Assembly: GCF_004684095.1 (NCBI RefSeq) | Contig: NZ_SRII01000001.1 | Coordinates: 310,001 to 374,000 of the forward strand | Length of the DNA stretch: 64,000 nucleotides | Source: Hymenobacter sp. UV11 | GTDB taxonomy: Bacteria > Bacteroidota > Bacteroidia > Cytophagales > Hymenobacteraceae | Direction: 5' to 3' | Shown: positions 44,129 through 51,953 of the stretch, in pieces | How positions within the stretch are numbered: position 1 is the first letter of the stretch | Layout: every line of letters begins with the position of its first letter | Program-made: the position numbers and the translations under genes | The notes under the pieces: model-generated | Seen by the model: only the letters and a program-made list of their open reading frames with translations | What the model was told of the DNA's origin: nothing | The model's database searches: none

Positions 44129-44539
44129 TTATTTTAATAATTTTTCGAGCAGGCTCAAGCTGTCGGCCAGGTCACCGCCGGAGGCAAAGTCCAGTGGCTT
44201 CAGGATGTAGCCGCTCACACCCAGGCGCTCGGCCTCGGCGCGGTCGAGGTCCATGTTGGAAGTAGTGGTCACGAACACTGGCAGGTGCTCCAGCTGGGGC
44301 GTGCTGCGTAGCACTTCCAGAAACTCGACGCCGTTCATGCGGGGCATGTTCAGGTCGAGCAAAATGACTTCGGGCAGCGGGTCGATAACCGGGGTGCCGA
44401 AGCGGCCCAGCAGCATATCCAGGGCCTCCTCGCCGTTGAAGGCGGTGAGCAGCTGGTGCGGCACGTTGAAACGCTCGAAGGACTTTTGCGCCGTCATCGT
44501 GTCAAAAACATCATCTTCTATTAGCAATACGGAGCGCAT
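44129..44539 (-). CDS. Single-domain (CheY-like) response regulator
   Basis: A 136-residue receiver domain with no output domain. The acidic pocket is IEDD, the phosphoacceptor is Asp62 in LLDLNMPRMNG, the signalling Thr is in VTTTS, and the conserved Lys is in GYILKPLD. The sequence resembles Rcp1-type receivers used by phytochrome-like kinases. It starts 71 bases after the sensor kinase gene and is almost certainly its partner, relaying to an unseen downstream protein. The leader just before the ATG is CCCTACCCCCCC. Confidence 0.92.
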   Translation of the reverse strand: MRSVLLIEDDVFDTMTAQKSFERFNVPHQLLTAFNGEEALDMLLGRFGTPVIDPLPEVILLDLNMPRMNGVEFLEVLRSTPQLEHLPVFVTTTSNMDLDRAEAERLGVSGYILKPLDFASGGDLADSLSLLEKLLK

Positions 44540-44610
44540 GGGGGGGTAGGGAATAAGTAAGCGCGGGCAGGTTCGGCGGCGGCAGGGCCGGGGCCGGGTG
44601 GCGCGGTGAA

Positions 44611-46143
44611 TTAGGAAAAAGCAGCGGCCGAAATGGCAGCCGCTGTGTGTTCTTTCGGCCAGGAGAAGATAAAAGTTGCGCCCTGGCCCAGCGTCGATTC
44701 AATGTGAATGGCGCCCTGTTGGTCTTCCACAAGCTTCTTTACGATGCTTAGGCCAATACCGGTGCTTTCGGCGGTGTGGCGGTCGCGCAGGGTTTGGAAA
44801 AGCAGAAACACCTTGCGGTGGTGCTCGGGCGCAATGCCGGGGCCATTGTCCTGCACCCGAAACTCGTATTGCGCCCCCAGGTCCTGGCCCGCGACGGTAA
44901 TCTGACCCTGGCCCTCACCGACGTAGTATTTTACGGCATTGCTGAGTAGGTTGGTAAATACCTGCTGCAAGCTTAGGCGGTCGGCCACGAAGGTGGGTAG
45001 GCCAGGCGCCAGCACCAGCGCAAAGCTGGGCGGCACCACCAGGTCGGCCACCTCGCGCACCAGCCGGGCCACGTCCACAAGCTCAAGCTGGCGCTCGGCG
45101 CGGCTGGCGCGGGCGTAGGTCAGCAGCCCGTCAATGAGGTCGTCGAGGCGGCTGAGGCGGCCCTTGAGCTGGGCGAGGTAGGTGCGCAGCTGCGGCGACA
45201 GCTCGTCGGGCAGCTCTTCCTCTATCCACTTCACGATGGTGCGCAGGCCCCGCAGGGGCGCCTTGAGGTCGTGCGAGGCCACGTAGGCAAACTGGTCGAG
45301 CTCCTTGTTGCGGTTTTCGAGCGCCCCAAAGGCCGTGTCCAGGGCCTGGGTCATCTGGTTGAGCAGCGTGGCCAGCGAGGCCAGGCGGTCGTGCTGCTGG
45401 CCGGGGTCGGTAATTTTGACTTTATAATCGCCCTGCACTACCTGCCGGGCCAGGTATTCCATGGCCCGAATGCGCCGGGCCATGTCGAGGTTGGTGCGTG
45501 TGAGCTGCAGGCGCAGGTCGTCGTTGGCGTGCAGCTCGCCCGCGATTTTGCGAAACAGCCACAGCACGATAATCACCGCCAGAATGGCCGACACCACCAC
45601 GGCCGAGGGCGCCAGCTTCTGAAACAAGCTTTGCTGGCGGTTGCGGGCGCGCAGCAGCTCATCTTCGTGCCGCCGCAGCCGCAGCAGCACCCCTTTGAGC
45701 GTGCGCAGCGGCCCCTGCTCGCGCAGCAGCAGCGACTGGGCCGCGGGGGGGGTAGGGGCAAAACTGCGGTACGTGGCCAGCTCGCGCAGCTGCCCGGCCA
45801 CAAAGCGGCGCAGCGAGTCGGCGCGGGCGTGCTGCTGGGCATCATCGGCCACCAGCTCGTGCAGCACATCCGCCTCGGCCTGCATCAGGGCCACGTTGTG
45901 GCGGTAGGTGCTGAGAAACGTGGTATCGGCCATCAGCAGGTAGTTGCGCACGCCGCTCTGGGCGTCGCGCACGCTGATGCGCAGGTCGCTGGTTTGCTGC
46001 AACACCCGGTACGAGTGCTCCACCAGCTGCGTGTAGCGGCTCAGCTGCTGCATCACCACGTAGGAAGTGACGGAAGTCCCCATCAGCACCGTAAGGGCAA
46101 TGGTAAATCCAAGTAAAATCTTGGTATTAAGCCGAATAGCCAA
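44611..46143 (-). CDS. CHASE3-type sensor histidine kinase
   Basis: A 510-residue inner-membrane kinase. Transmembrane helices at about 10-30 and 178-198 bracket a periplasmic all-helical domain with LRISVRDAQSGVRNYLL, the CHASE3 signature. A HAMP-like linker and coiled coil lead to HisKA with phosphorylated His291 in ASHDLKAPLRGL and an HATPase domain with NLLSNAVKYY, DNGPGI and STGIGLSIVKKLV. The architecture is that of cyanobacterial phytochrome-like kinases without the bilin domain. The ligand is unknown. An exact promoter box lies 60 bases upstream. Confidence 0.92.
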   Translation of the reverse strand: MAIRLNTKILLGFTIALTVLMGTSVTSYVVMQQLSRYTQLVEHSYRVLQQTSDLRISVRDAQSGVRNYLLMADTTFLSTYRHNVALMQAEADVLHELVADDAQQHARADSLRRFVAGQLRELATYRSFAPTPPAAQSLLLREQGPLRTLKGVLLRLRRHEDELLRARNRQQSLFQKLAPSAVVVSAILAVIIVLWLFRKIAGELHANDDLRLQLTRTNLDMARRIRAMEYLARQVVQGDYKVKITDPGQQHDRLASLATLLNQMTQALDTAFGALENRNKELDQFAYVASHDLKAPLRGLRTIVKWIEEELPDELSPQLRTYLAQLKGRLSRLDDLIDGLLTYARASRAERQLELVDVARLVREVADLVVPPSFALVLAPGLPTFVADRLSLQQVFTNLLSNAVKYYVGEGQGQITVAGQDLGAQYEFRVQDNGPGIAPEHHRKVFLLFQTLRDRHTAESTGIGLSIVKKLVEDQQGAIHIESTLGQGATFIFSWPKEHTAAAISAAAFS

Positions 46144-46202
46144 GCCAGGTGGGGAATGGTAAAGTGAATGCCGCGTGAACTATTGCTGCGCGCCAAGCCC
46201 GG

Positions 46203-46210
46203 CAAAGGTA
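46203..46210 (-). promoter_or_regulatory. Promoter of the sensor kinase gene
   Basis: The minus strand reads TACCTTTG, with TTTG centred about 22 bases further upstream (near 46233), together the Bacteroidota -33/-7 arrangement. It lies 60 bases upstream of the kinase ATG. Confidence 0.6.
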
Positions 46211-46274
46211 CGCCACAGGCCAGGCCAGCTAACAAAGCGCAGCTATTTTCGGCAATCTCACTACCCCGGCCCAG

Positions 46275-46282
46275 TACCTTCG
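46275..46282 (+). promoter_or_regulatory. Candidate -7 element before the SpoU gene
   Basis: The plus strand reads TACCTTCG, one base off consensus, 4 bases before the ATG at 46287. Confidence 0.35.
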
Positions 46283-46286
46283 TGCC

Positions 46287-47120
46287 ATGTTTGCCGCCCG
46301 CCCTACCCCCCCCGACCGCATCACCAGCCTGCACAACCCGCGCATCAAAGAAATTCTGCGCTTGCAGGAGAAGTCGGCCGAGCGCCGCCGCCAGGGCCTC
46401 ACGCTGGTCGAGGGCTACCGTGAGCTGACAAATGCCCGCCAGGCCGGCTGGGCCGTGGCCACGCTGCTGGTGTGCGAGGAGCTGGCCGGCTCCGACATTA
46501 CCGGGCAGCTACTGGCGCCCGCCCAGCAAGTGCCGCGCCTCTACGAATTCCTGCCCGTGAGCGCCGCCGTGTTTGCCAAGCTGGCCGTGCGCGAGCGCTC
46601 CGATGGCGTGCTGGCGGTGCTGCACACCCCGCGCCACACCCTCGCCGACCTGGCCCTACCCCCCAATCCGCTCCTCATCGTGCTCGAAGCCGTGGAGAAG
46701 CCCGGCAACCTTGGCGCCATTCTGCGCACCGCCGACGCCGCGCCCGCCCACGCCGTGCTCGTCGGCGACCCCCGCACCGACCTCTACAATCCCAACGTTA
46801 TCCGGGCCAGCCTGGGCGGCATCTTCACGGTGCCCACCGTGGCCGCGCCGATGTCCGAAATCCTGGCCTTTCTGCAAGAAAAAGGCATCCGCACCTTCGC
46901 CGCTGCCCTGGCTGAAGGCGCCAAAGACTACACCGCCACCAGCTTCAGCGGCCCCACGGCGCTGGTGCTCGGTACCGAGGCCGACGGCCTCACGCCCGCT
47001 ACCCGCGCCGCCTGCGACGAAACTATCATCATCCCCATGCGCGGCGTGCTCGACTCGCTCAACGTGAGCGTGGCCGCCGCCGTGCTCACCTTCGAGGCCG
47101 TGCGCCAGCGCGGGCAGTAG
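46287..47120 (+). CDS. SpoU/TrmH-family RNA 2'-O-methyltransferase
   Basis: A 277-residue enzyme with an N-terminal substrate-binding domain (RITSLHNPRIKEILRLQEKSAERRRQG) and a C-terminal SPOUT knot domain. SPOUT motifs are EKPGNLGAILRTADA, LGTEADGLTPAT and IIIPMRGVLDSLNVSVAAAVLTFEAVRQ. It probably methylates a ribose in rRNA or tRNA; the exact site cannot be read from sequence. It overlaps no other gene and is divergent from the kinase. Confidence 0.92.
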   Translation: MFAARPTPPDRITSLHNPRIKEILRLQEKSAERRRQGLTLVEGYRELTNARQAGWAVATLLVCEELAGSDITGQLLAPAQQVPRLYEFLPVSAAVFAKLAVRERSDGVLAVLHTPRHTLADLALPPNPLLIVLEAVEKPGNLGAILRTADAAPAHAVLVGDPRTDLYNPNVIRASLGGIFTVPTVAAPMSEILAFLQEKGIRTFAAALAEGAKDYTATSFSGPTALVLGTEADGLTPATRAACDETIIIPMRGVLDSLNVSVAAAVLTFEAVRQRGQ

Positions 47121-47146
47121 CGCGAACTTTCCAGTTCGCGCTACTG
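47116..47146. repeat. Short inverted repeat, family C
   Basis: CAGTAGCGCGAACTT/AGTTCGCGCTACTG is a compact family C palindrome between the convergent SpoU and 47148 genes. It provides the TAG stop of the SpoU gene. Confidence 0.8.
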
Positions 47147-47147
47147 G

Positions 47148-47657
47148 CTAATAAACAGTCACCCCAAAGCCCAGTTCCTGCGCTAGGCCGCGCAATTCTT
47201 CAGCCTGGGCATCGGCCACCACGCTCAGCGGATACGCGTCGCTATCCAGCGTCAGCAGCACCAGGGCCAGGCCCTGAGCCTCCAGCGCGTCCTGCAAGGC
47301 GTCGAGCTGCTCGGGCCCGCCCGCGCCGCGGCCGGTGGCCAGGCGCAGCCGCTCGGGCCGCTTTTGCTGCTCCAGAATGTCGTTCAGGCCCTCGGCTGTG
47401 TCGGCCAGCGGGTCTTGCGCATCGGCTTCCCACAGGAGGTCCTCGCTCAGCAGCGCGTCGATAAGCGCCACGTCGCGCACTTCCTGGGGGGGTAGGGCAC
47501 CCTCCATGCTGCGCTCGGCTAGCTCCTCGGCATACTGCGCCTGGTAGGCGGCCGGGTCGCGCAGCACCAAAGTCAGCCGTTCGCTAATGCGCTGGCTGGC
47601 AGCCGTATCGGCTGGGGTGAAAAGCTCAATAAGCCGGGATAAATCAGTCGTATTCAT
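47148..47657 (-). CDS. Acidic cytoplasmic protein, family uncertain
   Basis: A 169-residue acidic protein starting at MNTTDLSRLIELFTPAD. It has no signal peptide or membrane helix. Residues 20-100 look helical (RISERLTLVLRDPAAYQAQYAEELAERS), and the C-terminal 70 residues look alpha/beta (LDALQDALEAQGLALVLLTLDSDAYPLSVV). The layout may correspond to DUF6630, but I am not sure. It is downstream of typA, separated by a terminator. Confidence 0.75.
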   Translation of the reverse strand: MNTTDLSRLIELFTPADTAASQRISERLTLVLRDPAAYQAQYAEELAERSMEGALPPQEVRDVALIDALLSEDLLWEADAQDPLADTAEGLNDILEQQKRPERLRLATGRGAGGPEQLDALQDALEAQGLALVLLTLDSDAYPLSVVADAQAEELRGLAQELGFGVTVY

Positions 47658-47680
47658 CAAGAAATTAGAGAAATGGAAAT

Positions 47681-47711
47681 AAAAAAGGCGCGACCAACGC
47701 CGCGCCTTTTT
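47681..47711. terminator. Intrinsic terminator after typA
   Basis: AAAAAAGGCGCG pairs with CGCGCCTTTTT around an 8-base loop. It lies between the typA stop and the next minus-strand start and works in either direction. Confidence 0.8.
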
Positions 47712-47716
47712 CAAAA

Positions 47717-47768
47717 CTACCTGACGCCTGCATCTGCGGAATCACAGAAATCAGCGTCAATCTGCGAT
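47717..47768. repeat. Diverged family E repeat
   Basis: The sequence GCATCTGCGGAATCACAGAA and TCAATCTGCGATT resembles the TCTGCGG/AATC units of family E. It ends at the typA stop codon. Confidence 0.4.
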
Positions 47769-49580
47769 TTATTCGGCCGTCTTGGCGTAGCGCAGACGCT
47801 CGTTTTCGTCGAGCAGAATCTTGCGCATGCGTACCGACTTGGGCGTTACTTCCAAGTACTCGTCCTTCTGGATGTACTCCATCGCTTCTTCCAGCGAGAA
47901 CTGGCGCTTGGGGACGATTTTGGCGTTGTCATCCGTGCCCGAGGCGCGCATGTTGGTCAGCTTCTTACCCTTCTGGATGTTGATGGTCAAGTCGTTGGGG
48001 CGGGTGTGCTCGCCGATAACCTGGCCAGCGTACACTTCCTCACCTGGGTCCACGAAGAATGAGCCACGGTCCTGCATCTTGTCGATGGTGTACGCGGTAC
48101 CAGGACCGGTTTCGAGCGAAATCAGCGAGCCAGCAATCCGGCCCGGAATCGGACCCTTGTGCTCTTCGTAGTCCACGAAGCGGTGGTTCATGATGGCCTC
48201 GCCGCCGGTGGCCGTCAGCACGTTGTTACGCAGGCCGATGAGGCCGCGCGACGGGATGCTGAATTCCAAGTGCTGCAAGTCGCCTTTCGGCTCCATGATG
48301 GTCATTTCGCCTTTGCGCATGCTCACCAGCTCGATAACCTTGCCGGCCGATTCCTCGGGCACGTCCACTACCAGCAGCTCGATGGGCTCCATGCGCTTAC
48401 CCTGCTCGTTCTCCTTGAACAGCACCTGGGGCTGGCCCACTTGCAGCTCGTAGCCTTCGCGGCGCATCGTTTCAATGAGCACCGACAAGTGTAGGATGCC
48501 GCGGCCAAACACCAGGAACGTGTCCTCCTTGTCGGTGGCCTCCACACGCAGGGCGAGGTTTTTCTCGGTTTCTTTGAACAGACGGTCGCGCAAGTGACGC
48601 GAAGTCACGAACTTACCTTCCTTACCGAAGAACGGCGAGTTGTTGATGGTGAACAGCATGTTCATCGTCGGCTCGTCGATGCTGATGCGCTCCAGCTGCT
48701 CGGGGTTGTCAAAGTCGGCCAGCGTATCGCCGATGTCGAAGCCTTCAATACCCGATACGGCGCAGATTTCGCCGCTGCTTACCTTGTCCACTTTCACGCG
48801 GCCCAGGCCTTCAAATACGTGCAGCTCACGTACTTTCACTTTCTTGACGCTGCCATCAGCCTTCATCAAGCTCATGTTCGAGCCTTCGGTCAGTGTGCCG
48901 CGGTGCACGCGGCCAATGGCGATGCGGCCTACGAACGCCGAGTAGTCGAGCGACGTAATCTGCATCTGGGGCGTGCCCTCCAGCACCGGCGCGGGCGGAA
49001 TGGACGCCACCACCGCGTCGAGCAGCGGGATGAGGTTGTCGGTCTTTACTTTCCAGTCGGTGCTCATCCAGCCTTGCTTCGACGAGCCGTACAGCGTCAC
49101 GAAATCAAGTTGGTCTTCGCTAGCCCCAAGGTTGAACATGAGGTCGAAAACCTGCTCGTGCACCTCGTCGGGGCGGCAGTTTTCCTTGTCTACTTTGTTC
49201 ACTACCACGATGGGTTTCAGGCCCAGGTCGATGGCTTTGCCCAGCACGAAACGGGTCTGCGGCATGGCGCCTTCAAAGGCATCCACGAGCAGCAGCACGC
49301 CGTCGGCCAGCTTCAACACGCGCTCTACCTCGCCGCCGAAGTCGGCGTGACCAGGAGTGTCGATGATGTTGATTTTCACGCCATTATAGCGTACCGATAC
49401 GTTCTTCGATACGATGGTAATGCCGCGCTCACGCTCCAGGGGGTTGTCGTCGAGGATAAGGTCGTCGAAGTGCTGGTGCGCATCGAAAATCTTGGAGGCG
49501 TGGATAATCTTATCCACCAAAGTCGTCTTGCCGTGGTCAACGTGGGCAATGATGGCGATATTCCGAATGTTCTGAGTCAT
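47769..49580 (-). CDS. typA: Translational GTPase TypA/BipA
   Basis: A 603-residue ribosome-associated GTPase that promotes 50S assembly and stress adaptation. The start is at MTQNIRN (49580), not the longer in-frame extension, because an exact promoter box lies 20 bases upstream of that ATG. GTPase motifs are HVDHGKTTL (G1), RERGITI (G2 region), DTPGHADF (G3) and NKVDK (G4); EF-G-like domains III and V and the TypA-specific C-terminal domain follow. Confidence 0.97.
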   Translation of the reverse strand: MTQNIRNIAIIAHVDHGKTTLVDKIIHASKIFDAHQHFDDLILDDNPLERERGITIVSKNVSVRYNGVKINIIDTPGHADFGGEVERVLKLADGVLLLVDAFEGAMPQTRFVLGKAIDLGLKPIVVVNKVDKENCRPDEVHEQVFDLMFNLGASEDQLDFVTLYGSSKQGWMSTDWKVKTDNLIPLLDAVVASIPPAPVLEGTPQMQITSLDYSAFVGRIAIGRVHRGTLTEGSNMSLMKADGSVKKVKVRELHVFEGLGRVKVDKVSSGEICAVSGIEGFDIGDTLADFDNPEQLERISIDEPTMNMLFTINNSPFFGKEGKFVTSRHLRDRLFKETEKNLALRVEATDKEDTFLVFGRGILHLSVLIETMRREGYELQVGQPQVLFKENEQGKRMEPIELLVVDVPEESAGKVIELVSMRKGEMTIMEPKGDLQHLEFSIPSRGLIGLRNNVLTATGGEAIMNHRFVDYEEHKGPIPGRIAGSLISLETGPGTAYTIDKMQDRGSFFVDPGEEVYAGQVIGEHTRPNDLTINIQKGKKLTNMRASGTDDNAKIVPKRQFSLEEAMEYIQKDEYLEVTPKSVRMRKILLDENERLRYAKTAE

Positions 49581-49599
49581 ACGTAAGTTTTTGCGGCCG

Positions 49600-49607
49600 C
49601 AAAGGTA
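49600..49607 (-). promoter_or_regulatory. -7 promoter element for typA
   Basis: The minus strand reads TACCTTTG, 20 bases before the typA ATG. Confidence 0.55.
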
Positions 49608-49812
49608 CGGATTTTCAAATAGAAAACCGAATTGTGTTTTTATTATCCTGACAATCAACACCGGGCGGTTACTCAACGTTCCGCCGAAAGCGGGAGTAGG
49701 CGGGTTGTAAGGCCAATGGCCCGGCCGCGTCTAACCCTACAGCATCCGAACGACCCGGCTTTTTCGTTTGTTTAGCTTCTACTTACACCACCTTCGCTTA
49801 TCCCTACCCCCC

Positions 49813-50382
49813 ATGCGTCTTTCCATGCTTTCCCTGTTGCTGAGCGTTGCCGCCTTGTCGCCTGCCTGCTCGCAAAGCCACGCCGACCAGGCCAAAACCG
49901 TGGCGGCCGTGCCCGCCGGCCCGCACGGCGCTTCGGTCACCACCGCCAAATACCCGCAGCCCCAGCCCGTTACGGGCAAGCCCAGCGAGTTTCCGGTGGT
50001 TAAAACCGACGCCGAGTGGAAGCAGCAGCTCACGCCTGACCAGTACTATATCCTGCGCGAAGAGGGCACCGAGCGGCCCTTCACCGGTAAGTACCATGAC
50101 AACCACGCGGCCGGCACCTACTACTGCGCCGCCGACCACAACCTGCTGTTCAACAGCGATACCAAGTTCGACTCGGGCACCGGCTGGCCCAGCTTCTTCG
50201 CGCCGGCCACCGCCGCCAGCCTCAAGGTGAAGTCGGATGAGAGCTTCGGCATGAGCCGCGACGAGATTGTGTGCGCCAAGTGCGGCGGCCACCTCGGCCA
50301 CGTATTCGACGACGGCCCCAAGCCCACCGGCCAGCGCTACTGCATGGACGGCAACGCGCTGACCTTCGAGCCGAAAAAATAG
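49813..50382 (+). CDS. msrB: Peptide-methionine (R)-S-oxide reductase, lipoprotein form
   Basis: A 189-residue protein with a lipoprotein-like signal ([15 protein letters not shown]) and a C-terminal MsrB domain from about residue 60. It reduces methionine-R-sulfoxide in proteins, here probably in the periplasm. The catalytic Cys is in RYCMDG. The second zinc Cys pair is intact ([12 protein letters not shown]), but the first is CAAD instead of CxxC, and the usual recycling Cys of FDxGCGWPSF is Thr ([10 protein letters not shown]). CCTACCCCCC lies directly before the ATG. Confidence 0.92.
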   Translation: MRLSMLSLLLSVAALSPACSQSHADQAKTVAAVPAGPHGASVTTAKYPQPQPVTGKPSEFPVVKTDAEWKQQLTPDQYYILREEGTERPFTGKYHDNHAAGTYYCAADHNLLFNSDTKFDSGTGWPSFFAPATAASLKVKSDESFGMSRDEIVCAKCGGHLGHVFDDGPKPTGQRYCMDGNALTFEPKK

Positions 50383-50416
50383 CGGCCAACCGCCCGGCGC
50401 CAAATCCGTTTAACGC

Positions 50417-50444
50417 AAGGCGGCCCACCTCGGGTCGCCTTTTT
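50417..50444 (+). terminator. Intrinsic terminator after msrB
   Basis: AAGGCGGCCC pairs with GGGTCGCCTT (one mismatch) followed by TTTT, 35 bases after the msrB stop. Confidence 0.65.
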
Positions 50445-50454
50445 GCTGATACTC

Positions 50455-50817
50455 ATGTTCTTCCGCCTCACCTGCCGCGCCGTGGCCCTGGCCCTACCCC
50501 CCCTGCTGCTGGCCGCGTGCTCGGCCACCGAGCGCACCGCCGAAACCGCTACCCCCCGCTCCGTGCCCACCGAAGTAGTGACCGACGCCGACCGCCGCGC
50601 CATCTACAACGCCAATGCGCCGGCCGGTAGCGCCGCCCGCAATACGCCCGTGCCCGACGCCACCCCCAACACCCTGCGCCTTGGCGAGCAGGCCTCCGAT
50701 ATCAACCGCCTCAAGCGGCCCGAAACGCTCAACACCAACGACGCCAACATCACCACCACCGAAACCCGCCTGCAGCGCATCGACCAATCAATTCCCGACA
50801 CGTTGCGCCGCCCGTAG
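50455..50817 (+). CDS. Small lipoprotein of unknown function
   Basis: A 120-residue protein starting at MFFRLTCRAVALALPPLLLAACS with a clear lipobox (LLAAC). The mature part is low in hydrophobicity, rich in Thr, Ala, Asn and Arg, and looks disordered (RSVPTEVVTDADRRAIYNANAPAG, then NTNDANITTTETRLQRID). I do not recognise a family. Confidence 0.7.
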   Translation: MFFRLTCRAVALALPPLLLAACSATERTAETATPRSVPTEVVTDADRRAIYNANAPAGSAARNTPVPDATPNTLRLGEQASDINRLKRPETLNTNDANITTTETRLQRIDQSIPDTLRRP

Positions 50818-50826
50818 CCGTCAGGC

Positions 50827-50937
50827 AGTAGCGCGAACTTTCCAGTTCGTGTGCGAGCAAAGCGAATAGGTGGAACCGCGCGGCGCGAACGACCATGCTC
50901 GCTTTGCTCGCGTATGAATTGGGAAATTTGCGCTAGT
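50827..50937. repeat. Inverted repeat, family C (imperfect)
   Basis: GTAGCGCGAACTTTCCAGTT and the right arm AATTGGGAAATTTGCGCTA pair with several mismatches; inner arms GCGAGCAAAGCGA/TCGCTTTGCTCGC pair well. It lies after the lipoprotein gene and before a terminator. Confidence 0.75.
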
Positions 50938-50954
50938 ACTTGCACCGGGTAACT

Positions 50955-50999
50955 AAAAAAGCCGGCCCGTTTCCAGTATCGGAAGCGGGCCGGCTTTTT
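50955..50999. terminator. Bidirectional intrinsic terminator
   Basis: AAAAAAGCCGGCCCGTTTCC pairs with GGAAGCGGGCCGGCTTTTT. It lies between the convergent lipoprotein and AT-hook genes. Confidence 0.9.
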
Positions 51000-51016
51000 G
51001 AAAAGCTGCTGACCGT

Positions 51017-51694
51017 CTACACGTTGTCTACGGCTACGCTGTCGTTGGTTGTGCCGGTTGGGATGCTAAGCTCTGGCGCGGCAGTGTCGGCGGCGGGCTG
51101 GCGCTTGGGGCGGCCGGGGCCGGTGCGGCTGGTCGATTTGCTGGTGGAGCCCGCCGGGCGGCCGGCACCCTTGCGAGGTGCGGCGGCCGGGGTAGGGGCG
51201 GTGGTTTTGCTGGTTTTGCGGGCCGCTCCGTCTTTGTTCACCGTCGCCTTTTTGGTGCGGCTGGAGGCCGGGCTGGCCTCGGTAGCTACGTCGGCTTCGG
51301 AGGCAGCGGCGGGGGTAGGGGCGTCTGGCATGGTGGCGTCGTAGTGGCGCACAATGGTGTGCAGCGCCTGCTCAAACATGCGCTCCGTGTCGACATCGAG
51401 GCGGCGGGTGGCGTCCTTCACTACTTCTTTCAGCTTGGCCTTCGTTTCTTTGCGAATGCGCGCGACCACCTCCTTCATGCGTGCGTCCAACTCTTTCTGC
51501 AGCTGCTTAGCGGCCGACTTCAAGGTCTGTTTCTGGCTGGCTTTTTTCTCGGCGCGGTCATCAGCCAAGCCTTTGCTCGCCTTGGTTGCCTGCTTGCTGG
51601 CCTTTTGAGATTTGCGCTCCGCTTTTTCTAGCGCAGTACGCTTCAACTTAGGGGCGGCCGCTTCGGGCGAAGGCGTGGCGTTTTTTTTAGCCAT
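51017..51694 (-). CDS. Lys/Ala-rich protein with AT-hook motifs (histone H1-like)
   Basis: A 225-residue protein with no signal peptide. Residues 1-100 are Lys/Ala/Gln-rich helix or coiled coil (ERKSQKASKQATKASKGL, KQLQKELDARMKEVVARIRKE). Residues about 125-200 are Ala/Pro/Ser/Thr-rich and basic with two AT-hook-like GRP cores (KGAGRPAGS and TGPGRPKRQ). The layout resembles histone H1-like nucleoid proteins of bacteria and suggests DNA binding in AT-rich minor grooves. This is inferred from composition and motifs. Confidence 0.75.
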   Translation of the reverse strand: MAKKNATPSPEAAAPKLKRTALEKAERKSQKASKQATKASKGLADDRAEKKASQKQTLKSAAKQLQKELDARMKEVVARIRKETKAKLKEVVKDATRRLDVDTERMFEQALHTIVRHYDATMPDAPTPAAASEADVATEASPASSRTKKATVNKDGAARKTSKTTAPTPAAAPRKGAGRPAGSTSKSTSRTGPGRPKRQPAADTAAPELSIPTGTTNDSVAVDNV

Positions 51695-51699
51695 GAGTA

Positions 51700-51953
51700 A
51701 AAGAAATTTAGTAAAGGTGAAAAGGTGAAAGAGTGAAAGTTAGAACTGCTCGCCGCTCGTAATTAATTACGCTTTTCACAAACGGTAGCGCGCCTGTTTT
51801 GTTAGCATATCTCCATTTTTCTGCCGCATTACTTGCCCATAAATTCGGGTAGTAAGCGGTGCTTTTTTTAAATCTTAGCCAAGCTACTGCCAATTTTTAC
51901 GAAACCCGGAATTTCAGTAGTAAAAACGCAGTAATAGCTAGCCTATTTTTCTA
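51700..51953. other. AT-rich divergent intergenic region
   Basis: This 254-bp gap between the AT-hook gene and metG is distinctly AT-richer than its surroundings. It should hold both promoters. No exact TAnnTTTG match to metG was found; TATTTTTC lies just before the ATG. No T-box, SAM riboswitch or repeat-family element is visible. Confidence 0.5.

Noticed and set aside
48594..49586. A 330-codon plus-strand open frame opposite typA
   Set aside because: It is antisense to the conserved TypA GTPase domain and shows no recognisable motifs.
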